Assembly (NCBI RefSeq): GCF_900476395.1
Contig: NZ_UIHB01000005.1
Coordinates: 496,001-560,000, forward strand
Reading direction: 5' to 3'
DNA length: 64,000 bases
Source of the DNA: Xanthomonas euroxanthea
GTDB taxonomy: Bacteria; Pseudomonadota; Gammaproteobacteria; Xanthomonadales; Xanthomonadaceae
Made by a program: the position numbers and the translations under genes. Under the pieces are notes generated by a model. The model had not been told where the DNA came from, searched no databases, and worked only from the letters and a program-made list of their open reading frames with translations. The first letter of the stretch is position 1. Each line of letters starts with the position of its first letter. Of the stretch, positions 34,497 through 44,323 are shown in pieces.

Positions 34497-36229
34497 GCAG
34501 CGCCACCTCACGCGTATGGCTGGGCAATGGGCTGGTTCTGCTGGCGCTTGCCGGCGTCGTCGGCTGGCTGGGCGGCTTGCATGACGGCACATGGTGGAGT
34601 GCACCCACGCCGCAGCGCTGGCAACTGGCGGCTCTCGGCCTGGCGCTGTATCTGGGCCTGTGCACGGCCGTGCTGCTGCGTGCGCGCACGCGTGTTGGCG
34701 CACAACGCGCAGACGCCAGCGGCGTGTTGATCGTCTGGGCAAGCCAGACCGGATTTGCGCGCGAACTGGCGCAACGCAGCGTTGCCGCGCTGCAATCGGC
34801 AGGCGTCGGCGCGCATGCGCTGCCGATCGAGGCCGTCGATCGCGATCAACTCTTACGCGTGCCGCGGCTGTTGTGCATCGTCAGCACCACCGGCGAAGGC
34901 GATGCACCCGACCACGCGCAGTCGGCCGAGCGCAGTTGGGTTGCCGACGACGCGCAGGATCTGACTGCCGTGCAGTACGCGGTGCTGGCCCTGGGCGACC
35001 GTGGTTACGCGCACTTCTGCGCGTTCGGCCGGCGCCTCGACGATCGCCTGCAGGCGCGCGGCGCCACGCGCCTGTTCGAGCGCATCGAGGTCGATAACGC
35101 CGACCCGAACGCACTGCAGCACTGGCAACGCCGTCTGGCGGAACTGGCGCCCGCACTCGCGACGCAGTCGGACTGGAGCCTGCCGACCTACATCGCCTGG
35201 CAGCTACGCGAGCGCATCCACGTCAATCCCGGCAGCGCGGGCGCACCGATTTACCGGCTGCGCCTGGTGCCATGCGATGGCGCGTTGCCGCACTGGAGCG
35301 CAGGCGATATCGCGGAGATTGCACCGCGTAACACGCCGGACGCGGTGGAGTCCTGGCTGCAGCGCAACCAACGCGATGGCGCGCAGTACATCGACGGCCG
35401 CCCCCTGCGCGACTGGCTCGGCGGCGCGCAACTTCCCGTCGATGCCGATGCCGCTCTCGGTATCGATGTGGGTGCCGGTGCCAGTCCCGATGCAGAAGCA
35501 GAAGCCGGAGGCGAAAGTGGCCCAGGTGTGGGTACGAATACAGAGGCGGCTGCAGGCATAGCTACAAGGACAGGCCTGAGCTCAGCAATGGACGCAGAAG
35601 CAATGGTGCGCCGCCTGGCCGCCCTGCCCCATCGCGACTACTCGCTTGCCTCCATTCCCGAGGAAGGCCATGCCGAACTGCTGGTGCGCGAGCACCGGCA
35701 CGCCGACGGCAGCCTGGGCCTGGGTAGCGGCTGGCTCTGCGTCCATGCACCGATCGGCGCAGCCATCGCGCTGCGCCTGCGCAGCAACCCCGGCTTCCAC
35801 CCGCCCGCACCCGAGCAGCCGATGCTGCTGATCGGCAACGGCACCGGCATCGCCGGTCTGCGCGCGCATCTGCGTGCACGCATCGCGACCGGCGCGCGTC
35901 GTAACTGGCTGCTGTTCGGCGAACGCAATGCCGCGCACGACGCGCTGTACGCCGACGAGCTGCAGCAGTGGCAGCAGGATGGCTGGATCGAGCGCCTGGA
36001 GCTTGTCTACTCGCGCGATCAGCAACAGCCACCACATTACGTCCAACACGCACTGGCCGCCGCTGCCGACCGCTTGCGTCATTGGGTTGATCAAGGCGCC
36101 TGCATCTACGTCTGCGGCAGCCTGCGCGGCATGGCACCGGAGCTTGACCGGACCCTGGATGCCATTCTCGGTGCCGAGGTCAGACAGGAACTGCTACGCA
36201 ACGGCCGCTATCGCCGCGACGTGTATTGA
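34493..36229 (+). CDS. Membrane-anchored flavodoxin/NADPH reductase (CPR-like)
   Basis: A 578-residue diflavin reductase. Two N-terminal TM helices (NGLVLLALAGVVGWLGGL and LAALGLALYLGLCTAVLL) anchor it. A flavodoxin domain follows (LIVWASQTGFARELA, IVSTTGEGDAP, YAVLALGDRGYAHFC), then an acidic Ala/Gly low-complexity stretch at about 318-365, and an FNR module with the FAD motif HRDYSLASIP, NADP loop IGNGTGIAGLRA and tail YVCGSLRGMA. It should take electrons from NADPH via FAD to FMN and on to membrane partners such as the PepSY protein. It is translationally coupled to apbE. Confidence 0.9.
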   Translation: MSSATSRVWLGNGLVLLALAGVVGWLGGLHDGTWWSAPTPQRWQLAALGLALYLGLCTAVLLRARTRVGAQRADASGVLIVWASQTGFARELAQRSVAALQSAGVGAHALPIEAVDRDQLLRVPRLLCIVSTTGEGDAPDHAQSAERSWVADDAQDLTAVQYAVLALGDRGYAHFCAFGRRLDDRLQARGATRLFERIEVDNADPNALQHWQRRLAELAPALATQSDWSLPTYIAWQLRERIHVNPGSAGAPIYRLRLVPCDGALPHWSAGDIAEIAPRNTPDAVESWLQRNQRDGAQYIDGRPLRDWLGGAQLPVDADAALGIDVGAGASPDAEAEAGGESGPGVGTNTEAAAGIATRTGLSSAMDAEAMVRRLAALPHRDYSLASIPEEGHAELLVREHRHADGSLGLGSGWLCVHAPIGAAIALRLRSNPGFHPPAPEQPMLLIGNGTGIAGLRAHLRARIATGARRNWLLFGERNAAHDALYADELQQWQQDGWIERLELVYSRDQQQPPHYVQHALAAAADRLRHWVDQGACIYVCGSLRGMAPELDRTLDAILGAEVRQELLRNGRYRRDVY

Positions 36230-36361
36230 ACCCTCGGGTGCAGCGCTGCCAACAGCGATCAACGCAGCGACGACCTGGCAGCCAGGCCAGCGCGCCCGTT
36301 GCTGCAATCCGCATCATCGATGCCTGCGGTGGCTGTGTGCTCACGGCATAAGTGAAACGCC

Positions 36362-37129
36362 CTAGACCGGACTCACCCGGATCGCCAGCAACTCGCCGCC
36401 ACCATCGAGCACATAGCGGGTGCGCGTGGAGGCACTCAGCCATGCGGTATCGCCGGCAGCCAACGGTGGCAAACCGCTGTCGCGTCCAAAGCTGGCCTGG
36501 CCTGCGAGCAGATGGATCGCCCAGGCGCTGCCCGGATCGGCGAAAAACAGCATGGTGCCGACCAGCGGCCGATGCAGCAGTTGGGTCTGCAGCAGATCGC
36601 GCCGCCACATCAGATTGAAATCCTGGGTCGGTCCGTCGAGTAGCATCGCATGCACCCTTTCTTCGCCTGCGAATCGGACGCGCTGGTACGGCGGCAGCAA
36701 TGTGCAGCTGCGATGATTGCCGCCAGCAGCACCGATGCCACCATCGCCTCCAGCATCATGGCCGCCACGCCCAGCGCCACCGCCCTCATTGTCGCTGCCG
36801 CTATCGTTTTTGCCGCCAGTGCCGCCGCCAGTCGCAGTAGGAGTAGCAGTACCAATGCCTGCACCTACACCTGCACTTATGTCGCAGCCAGCATCACCAA
36901 ACTGCAGCCGCATGCCATTGCCATGCAACAGCACCAGCTCGCGATCGATGCCTGGGAATGCGGAAAACACCGCATCCTGTTCGATCTCGGCGATCGACAG
37001 GCGTAGCGCCCACGCGTCGGCATCGCCGAGGCACAGGATCTCGCGCGTCCAGCCCAATTGATTGCGCCACCGCTCGCGGCGGTAGTCAGTGGCCGGAATC
37101 ACCCGGCTGCTCAGGTCTGTGGGCTGCAT
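36362..37129 (-). CDS. HutD/Ves family cupin-like protein with glycine-rich insert
   Basis: A 255-residue protein of the HutD/Ves family. It has RWRNQLGWTREIL, LRLSIAEIEQDAVFSAFPG and IDRELVLLHGNGMRLQF, then TQDFNLMWRRDLL and a C-terminal LAAGDTAWLSAS. Family members are about 190 residues. The extra 57 or so residues (about 82-138) are a Gly/Ala/Asp/Thr-rich insert that breaks the barrel between two strands. No hut genes are nearby, so a role in histidine breakdown is unlikely; the function is unknown. Confidence 0.85.
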   Translation of the reverse strand: MQPTDLSSRVIPATDYRRERWRNQLGWTREILCLGDADAWALRLSIAEIEQDAVFSAFPGIDRELVLLHGNGMRLQFGDAGCDISAGVGAGIGTATPTATGGGTGGKNDSGSDNEGGGAGRGGHDAGGDGGIGAAGGNHRSCTLLPPYQRVRFAGEERVHAMLLDGPTQDFNLMWRRDLLQTQLLHRPLVGTMLFFADPGSAWAIHLLAGQASFGRDSGLPPLAAGDTAWLSASTRTRYVLDGGGELLAIRVSPV

Positions 37130-37606
37130 CGGTGCATTGTGCCTGAAGCGCTGCGGTGGTCCGTCTTCCCCCGGCTCGGCGCGCCAGCGTATCGACCGGG
37201 CTCCACGACAGATGCGGGCAATACCATCAGCCAATAATGCTGGGCACGTGCTGGCAACCAGCAATCACCTGCGAGATGCCGCTGAGCAGACAGAGGCCTG
37301 CAGTTGAAACGTATGCCCATAGGCTGACGATTGACCAGCGGAGTGGGCTTACCGCCAGGAGCAGAGCGCTACGAGTGGCCCACTGCATCACTCATTTCCG
37401 CCGCACCACCGGCGTCCCCGGAATGGCCACGCGCACCAGCCAATCCGCGCCGAGTCCCCAAAACGAAAAACGCCCGGCTGCACGTCCAAGTGCAACACCG
37501 GGCGATTCCACGTCCTTGTCGGCTTCCAGCCATCCCCCGGACATCCTGTCCAGTTAGGTTGCGGCCACGCATCCTCGCGTCGAACCGTATCTCGGATCCT
37601 TTCCCC
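37130..37606. other. 477-bp intergenic region between HutD and ComEA-like genes
   Basis: Contains the terminator of the ComEA-like gene at 37464-37504 and the leader of the HutD gene. No convincing coding sequence is seen. Several short open frames exist on both strands but lack start context and family features. Confidence 0.5.
37464..37504 (-). terminator. Intrinsic terminator downstream of the ComEA-like gene
   Basis: On the minus strand CGCCCGG (37498-37504) pairs with CCGGGCG (37471-37477), with an inner TTGCAC/GTGCAG pairing in the loop, and is followed by TTTTTCGTTTT. It lies about 100 bp after the ComEA-like stop. Confidence 0.78.
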
Positions 37607-37939
37607 TTAACGCCGTCCCACCGGTTTCACCGCCGCCCCCTTGGCAGCCTTCTTGGCGGGAGCCATCGTGGCTCCTACTTCGATCAGGTCGCGATTCCGT
37701 TCGACCGTCTTGAGTCCGATGCCCTTGACCAGTGCCAGTTCCTCGGCACTTTTGAAGGGACCGTTTGCCTGACGGTGCTCGACGATTGCCTCAGCTTTTG
37801 ATCGCCCGACATTCGTCAGCACCTTGTCCAATTCCTCAGCAGACGCGGTGTTGATATCGACCTTGTCGAGTGCATACGCATTCGAGGACAACAGCAACGC
37901 CAGTAGCAGGGACTTCAGGACTACGGTAAATGACCTCAT
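37607..37939 (-). CDS. ComEA-like helix-hairpin-helix DNA-binding protein
   Basis: A 110-residue exported protein. The signal peptide (MRSFTVVLKSLLLALLLSSNAYA) is followed by a double HhH module: VDINTASAEELDKVL, VGRSKAEAIVEHRQANGPF and LALVKGIGLKTVERN. The Lys/Ala-rich tail ends KPVGRR. It is of the short ComEA type used for DNA uptake in the periplasm by competent gammaproteobacteria. ATG 37939 has a good AAGGAG site, which fixes the start; an upstream in-frame ATG is not needed. The type IV pilus motors in the same window could act in the same uptake process. Confidence 0.9.
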   Translation of the reverse strand: MRSFTVVLKSLLLALLLSSNAYALDKVDINTASAEELDKVLTNVGRSKAEAIVEHRQANGPFKSAEELALVKGIGLKTVERNRDLIEVGATMAPAKKAAKGAAVKPVGRR

Positions 37940-38138
37940 TGCAACGCTCCTTGTGGCTTGGGTGATGGTCCTAGCCAGCATTCCTGCCGGCGGAGCCAGT
38001 GTCCCGCGCCACATGCAGCAATCCTATCGCCAACGAACTTTTCACACAGCCGGTGAACTGCGCGCCGGCTTGTAGGGAAATACCTACCCCCAGGCACGGG
38101 CGTAGAATGTGCCGTTACGCCACGTATTCGGAGCCTCC

Positions 38139-39632
38139 ATGGACAGCGCCAAGATCGACCAATTCATCAGCGACACCTGGGACCGCGAGATCGTCCCGCA
38201 ATTGGTCGATTACATCCGCATTCCCAATAAATCGCCGATGTTCGACGCCGACTGGGTCGCGCACGGCTACATGGAGCAGGCCGTCACCCTGATGGAAACC
38301 TGGGCGCGCGCGCAGGCGATCGACGGCATGCAGGTCGAGGTGGTGCGCCTGGAAGGCCGCACGCCGCTGATCTTCATCGAGATTCCGGCCACCGGCACCG
38401 AATCGGGCGACGACACCGTGCTGCTGTACGGCCACCTGGACAAGCAGCCGGAAATGACCGGCTGGGATGCCGACCTCGGTCCGTGGGAGCCGGTGCTGCG
38501 CGACGACAAGCTGTACGGGCGCGGCGGCGCCGACGATGGCTATGCGATCTTCGGTTCGCTGGCGGCGGTGCTGGCGCTGCGTACCCAGGGCCTGCCGCAT
38601 GCGCGCTGCGTGGTGCTGATCGAAGCCTGCGAGGAATCCGGCAGCTACGACCTGCCGGCCTATGTCGATCATCTGGCCGCACGCATCGGCAAGCCGTCGC
38701 TGGTGGTGTGCCTGGATTCGGGCTGCGGCAACTATGAGCAACTGTGGTGCACCACCTCGCTGCGCGGGCTGACCGGCGGCAACCTGAGCGTGAAGGTACT
38801 GGAGGAAGGCGTGCATTCGGGCGATGCCTCCGGCGTGGTGCCGTCCAGCTTCCGCCTGCTGCGCCAGTTGCTGTCGCGGATCGAGGACGAAGCCAGCGGC
38901 CGCATCCTGCTGGACGGACTGCACGTGGACGTGCCGGCCGAACGGCTGGCGCAGGCCAAGGCCGCGGCGGCGACGCTGGATACCGCCATCTTCGACAAGT
39001 TCCCGATGGTCGAGGGCCTGGTGCCGATGCATGACGACCTCACCGAGCTGGTGTTGAACCGCACCTGGCGCCCGGCGCTGTCGATCACCGGTGTGGACGG
39101 CATGCCGCCGCTGGCGTCGGCCGGCAACGTGCTGCGTCCGCAGACCGCAGTGAAGCTGTCGCTGCGGCTGCCGCCGACCGCCGACGGCAAGGCCTGCGGC
39201 GAACTGCTCAAGGAAGCGCTGCTGCGCGATCCGCCCAATGGCGCCCAGGTAACGCTGGAGCTGGAAAAGGCCTCGTCCGGCTGGAATGCGCCGGCGATGG
39301 CGCCGTGGCTGGAAAAGGCCATCGACGACGCCAGCCTGGCGTTCTTCGACAAGCCGGCGATGTACATGGGCGAAGGCGGCTCGATCCCGTTCATGGGCAT
39401 GCTGGGCGAGAAGTTCCCCGGCGCGCAGTTCATGATCACCGGCGTGCTCGGCCCGCATTCCAATGCGCATGGGCCGAACGAGTTCCTGCACATCCCGATG
39501 GGCAAGCGGGTGACGGCCTGCGTGTCCAAGGTGATTGCCGAGCATCACGCCGCCTGCCTGCGCGGCGAGACCAGCGGCTCGCCGGTGGCGGCCGACAGCG
39601 GCACCCGTCATGGCGGGCATGGCTGCTGCTGA
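38139..39632 (+). CDS. M20 family metallopeptidase
   Basis: A 497-residue di-zinc peptidase. It has the first metal motif LLYGHLDKQPEMTGW, the bridging aspartate in YGRGGADDGYAIFG, and the catalytic glutamate pair in LIEACEESGSYDLP. The dimerisation domain spans about residues 220-390, and the final metal histidine is in TGVLGPHSNAHGPNE. It starts MDSAKIDQFISDTW at 38139. No signal peptide, so it acts in the cytoplasm, probably on dipeptides. The C-terminus ends in GHGCC, a possible extra metal or lipid site. Confidence 0.93.
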   Translation: MDSAKIDQFISDTWDREIVPQLVDYIRIPNKSPMFDADWVAHGYMEQAVTLMETWARAQAIDGMQVEVVRLEGRTPLIFIEIPATGTESGDDTVLLYGHLDKQPEMTGWDADLGPWEPVLRDDKLYGRGGADDGYAIFGSLAAVLALRTQGLPHARCVVLIEACEESGSYDLPAYVDHLAARIGKPSLVVCLDSGCGNYEQLWCTTSLRGLTGGNLSVKVLEEGVHSGDASGVVPSSFRLLRQLLSRIEDEASGRILLDGLHVDVPAERLAQAKAAAATLDTAIFDKFPMVEGLVPMHDDLTELVLNRTWRPALSITGVDGMPPLASAGNVLRPQTAVKLSLRLPPTADGKACGELLKEALLRDPPNGAQVTLELEKASSGWNAPAMAPWLEKAIDDASLAFFDKPAMYMGEGGSIPFMGMLGEKFPGAQFMITGVLGPHSNAHGPNEFLHIPMGKRVTACVSKVIAEHHAACLRGETSGSPVAADSGTRHGGHGCC

Positions 39633-39800
39633 TTGATGCCTGGGCCGCCCCGCGCATGTCGGGGCGGCCCAGCGCCTCGCCATGCGCTGCGGCGCGCGCA
39701 TGGATGCAGCCCCAACGCCATGGCGACAGCCAGCGCGGCACACGTGGTCGCGGCGGCGGCGAATGCTAGTCTGCCGATCCCCCTCCCCTCAGTGCCTGCG

Positions 39801-40073
39801 ATGAACACTCTCTTCGGTAGCGACAGCTGGCTTTACATCATTCTGGTCGGCTTCGTGGTCGGGCTGCTGGCCCGTTTCATCACCCCTGGCACGCAGCGCC
39901 TGGGCTGCCTGCTGACCATTGTGCTGGGCATCGCCGGTGCACTGGTCGCCAGCTGGTTCGGCCGCTACATGGGCTGGTACCACGCCGGCGAACCGGCCGG
40001 TTTCCTCGGTGCGTTGCTGGGTGCGATCGCGATCCTGGCACTGCTGCGGCTGTTCAGCGGCAGCAAGCGTTGA
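39801..40073 (+). CDS. GlsB/YeaQ/YmgE family stress membrane protein
   Basis: A 90-residue small inner-membrane protein with three hydrophobic helices: LYIILVGFVVGLLARFITPG, CLLTIVLGIAGALVASWFG and GFLGALLGAIAILALLRL. The GLLARFITPG and GIAGALV motifs are typical of the transglycosylase-associated/GlsB family, linked to stress responses with no known reaction. It precedes amgK by 58 bp on the same strand. Confidence 0.87.
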   Translation: MNTLFGSDSWLYIILVGFVVGLLARFITPGTQRLGCLLTIVLGIAGALVASWFGRYMGWYHAGEPAGFLGALLGAIAILALLRLFSGSKR

Positions 40074-40131
40074 TCGAACCTGCGTCGTTTTCGACCAGGC
40101 TGCGCCTCACTTCACGACACAGCATTCACCC

Positions 40132-41861
<1,730 letters not shown>

Positions 41862-41989
41862 CCGCAACCAAGCGCTGCAACCGGCCAGCCGCGCATCGTG
41901 CGTTGCTCGAACTACGCACACCAACCATCCTGACGGGCCTTGCATCCAACCCGATGCGCGCCGCTCCTGCTGTTATCCATGCGCACCAA

Positions 41990-42117
41990 CCCTCTCGACG
42001 GGTCCTTGCCCGCCACCGTCGCGGGACCCTGAGCGGCATGGATGCCGCGCCGGAGCCTACATGGACGTACTTGCGGCGTGTCCCGCGATGGTGGGCGGGC
42101 AAGGGCCTTGCAGCAAA
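41990..42117. repeat. 128-bp palindromic element, copy 1
   Basis: Nearly identical to the element at 42195-42323. Outer arms at 42001-42027 (GGTCCTTGCCCGCCACC onward) and 42080-42107 (inverse) form a stem of about 27 bp with few mismatches. The centre has a second small hairpin (GCGGCAT GG ATGCCGC). There is no coding potential. Confidence 0.88.
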
Positions 42118-42194
42118 CTCGCAGCGCCGAGGGCGCGGCGCCCCCACCGCACCAGACAGTGCGCTGATTGTTTACTGGAAGCCCTGCACATCGC

Positions 42195-42323
42195 CCCTCT
42201 CGACGGGTCCTTGCCCGCTCACCGTCGCGGGACCCTGAGCGGCATGGATGCCGCGCCGGAGCCTACATGGACGTACTTGCGGCGTGTCCCGCGATGGTGG
42301 GCGGGCAAGGGCCTTGCAGCAAA
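42195..42323. repeat. 128-bp palindromic element, copy 2
   Basis: A direct repeat of copy 1, with one extra base and one or two substitutions over 129 bp. The left arm (GGTCCTTGCCCGCTCACC onward) pairs with its right arm over 28 bp with about 3 mismatches, slightly better than in copy 1. The two copies are 77 bp apart and in the same orientation. Confidence 0.88.
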
Positions 42324-42458
42324 GCTACAGACCATCCGCTCTGCAAACTCTGGGCCTCGTGCTTCAAGTGCCTGGACACTGCGGATGGATGTGCTGATAG
42401 GAAACGCAAAGCAGCCTGCACCTGAGTAGCAGTGAGCAACGTAATTCTGTAGGCCGCT

Positions 42459-43160
42459 CTAAGAGCCGCGATCCTCCAGCACCCGCCGCAGGAACGGCAC
42501 GGTGATGCGGCGCTTGGCAGCCAGCGATTCGCGATCCAGCCGGTCCAGCAATGCCACCAGTCCGGCCAGTTCGCGTTCGCTATGGGTCAGCAGCCAGTCG
42601 ATTGCTGCCTCGTCCAGCGCCAGCCCGCGCCGTTGCGCACGATCGCGCAACACGGCCGCGCGCCCGGCATCGTCGAGCACCGGCAGGCTGATGCGGATGC
42701 ACTGCGACAGCCGCGAGCGCAGGTCCGGCAATACCAACGCCAGGCCATCGGGCGTCTGCCGCGCGGTGTACAGCAAGGTGGTGCCGGCAGCGCGCGCGCG
42801 GTTGTGGAAATCGAACAGCGCCACTTCGTCGTCGCGCTGCCCGGCAATGCTTTCCACACCGTCCAGTGCGACCAGGCTGCGCCCTTCCAGCGCCTCGAGC
42901 GCATCGCGCAACCGGCCAGTGGCCGCGTGCAGGGGCAGGTACGCCGGGGCACGCCCGGCCTGTTCGGCGGCCGCGCACAACGACAACGCCAGATGCGTCT
43001 TGCCGGTGCCGGCGGGGCCGGACAGATACAGCCAGTCGTTCACCTGCCCGGCCGCCAATGCCTGCAGCTGCGACAGCAGGCCATCAGGCGCGGCGATGTA
43101 ACTATCGAATCGCTGATCGGGCGGCGCGCGCAACGCCAGTGGCAACTGCGGAACACTCAC
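42459..43160 (-). CDS. hda: DnaA regulatory inactivator Hda
   Basis: A 233-residue AAA+ protein that with the DNA clamp stimulates ATP hydrolysis by DnaA and so restrains initiation. The N-terminus holds the clamp-binding motif QLPLAL (residues 5-10). It has Walker A GPAGTGKTHLA, a Walker B-like SLVALDGVES and a sensor/arginine region in SRLSQCIRISLP. It is the last gene of a minus-strand unit, overlapping perM by 4 bp. Confidence 0.92.
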   Translation of the reverse strand: MSVPQLPLALRAPPDQRFDSYIAAPDGLLSQLQALAAGQVNDWLYLSGPAGTGKTHLALSLCAAAEQAGRAPAYLPLHAATGRLRDALEALEGRSLVALDGVESIAGQRDDEVALFDFHNRARAAGTTLLYTARQTPDGLALVLPDLRSRLSQCIRISLPVLDDAGRAAVLRDRAQRRGLALDEAAIDWLLTHSERELAGLVALLDRLDRESLAAKRRITVPFLRRVLEDRGS

Positions 43161-44323
43161 GAGCGATCCGTGTCCTTGCTTGGGTCGATGATCACGCTGC
43201 GCTCGGGCGTGGACTGCAGCACGATGCCGGCGCGCTCGCCCGCATACAGATCGCTGCGCGTGTATTGCTCATGCGCATAGCGCAGCAGCACATTGGCCAC
43301 CGCCGCCACCGGCAGCGCCAGCAGCATGCCGAGAAAGCCGAACAACTGGCCGCCCGCCATCACCGCAAAGATCACCGCGACCGGGTGCAGGCCGATCTTG
43401 TCGCCGACGATGCGCGGCGTCAGCACATAGCTTTCCAGCAACTGGCCGACGGTGAACACCACGCCGACGCCGATCAGCAACTTCAGGTCGAAGCCCTGCG
43501 CCTGCACCACGGCCGCCAGCAGGGCGAGCACGATGCCGGTGGTGGCGCCCAGATACGGAATGAAGCTGATGAAGCCGGCGATGATGCCGATCAACAGGCC
43601 CAGATTGAGCCCGATGATGGACAGGCCGGCGGCGTAGATCGCCCCCAGCGCCAGCATCACCAGGAACTGGCCGCGGATGAAGCCGCCCAGCACGTCATTG
43701 GATTCAAGTGCGAGCCGGCTCACGGTACCGATGTAGGCACGCGGAATGACCGCGGCCACCCGCTCGACCAGGCGATCCCAGTCGCGCAGGAAGTAGAACG
43801 CCAGGATCGGCAGCAACGCCAGGTTGATCACCCAGGTCACCATCGCAAAGCCCGAACGCTGCACGTAGCCGAAGAAGGTCTTGGCGGCGCCGCCGGCCTG
43901 TTCCCAGTGACTGCGGATCCAGTCGATCAGGCGCTCCGGGTCCAGCCAGCCCATCAGTTCCACGCCGGTCTTGGCTTCCAGCCACGGAATGGCGGTACTG
44001 ATCGCCCAGGTCCGCATCTGCGGCAGCGCGTCGATCAGGGTCATGATCTGGCGCTCGATCATCGGCACCAGAATCATCAGCGCCAGCACGAACAGCAGCA
44101 GGGCCAGCACGAACACCAACACCACCGCGATATTGCGCGAGCGGCCGGCGCGCTCGATGCGGTCCACCAGCGGATCGCCCAGCCAGGCCAGCAGCAACGC
44201 CAGCACGAACGGCGTCAGGATCGGCGACAGCAGCGAGACCACCCACAACACGCCGACAGTCACCGCCACCCATTTCAGGCGACGCAGAAACAGGGCGATT
44301 TCGGCTTCGGGAGTCAAGGTCAT
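43157..44323 (-). CDS. perM: AI-2E family (PerM-like) membrane transporter
   Basis: A 388-residue inner-membrane protein with about eight TM helices. It has VGVLWVVSLLSPILTPFVLALLLAWLG-type N-terminal helices, then AFYFLRDWDRLVERV, GQFLVMLALGAIYAAGLSIIGL and LLESYVLTPRIVGDKIGLHP, the conserved family motif. The C-terminus is a short cytoplasmic tail rich in charged residues. The substrate is not known for this PerM subgroup. It overlaps both the DUF2066 and hda genes by 4 bp, so all three are co-translated. The perM-hda pairing is common in gammaproteobacteria. Confidence 0.9.
   Translation of the reverse strand: MTLTPEAEIALFLRRLKWVAVTVGVLWVVSLLSPILTPFVLALLLAWLGDPLVDRIERAGRSRNIAVVLVFVLALLLFVLALMILVPMIERQIMTLIDALPQMRTWAISTAIPWLEAKTGVELMGWLDPERLIDWIRSHWEQAGGAAKTFFGYVQRSGFAMVTWVINLALLPILAFYFLRDWDRLVERVAAVIPRAYIGTVSRLALESNDVLGGFIRGQFLVMLALGAIYAAGLSIIGLNLGLLIGIIAGFISFIPYLGATTGIVLALLAAVVQAQGFDLKLLIGVGVVFTVGQLLESYVLTPRIVGDKIGLHPVAVIFAVMAGGQLFGFLGMLLALPVAAVANVLLRYAHEQYTRSDLYAGERAGIVLQSTPERSVIIDPSKDTDRS

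Larger units (their letters stand above)
41862..42458. other. 597-bp intergenic region with twin palindromic elements
   Basis: Apart from the two 128-bp repeats annotated separately, nothing coding is seen. The spacer between the copies is 77 bp and the 3' part up to the hda stop is unstructured. Confidence 0.6.

Noticed and set aside
36362..37129. HutD gene taken as evidence for a histidine-use (hut) operon
   Set aside because: No hutU, hutH, hutI or hutG lies nearby, and the family also includes Ves-type proteins with other roles.
42459..43160. hda read as a second dnaA or an IstB-type transposition ATPase
   Set aside because: It lacks the DnaA DNA-binding domain IV, and the N-terminal QLPLAL clamp motif and the perM neighbour fit Hda.
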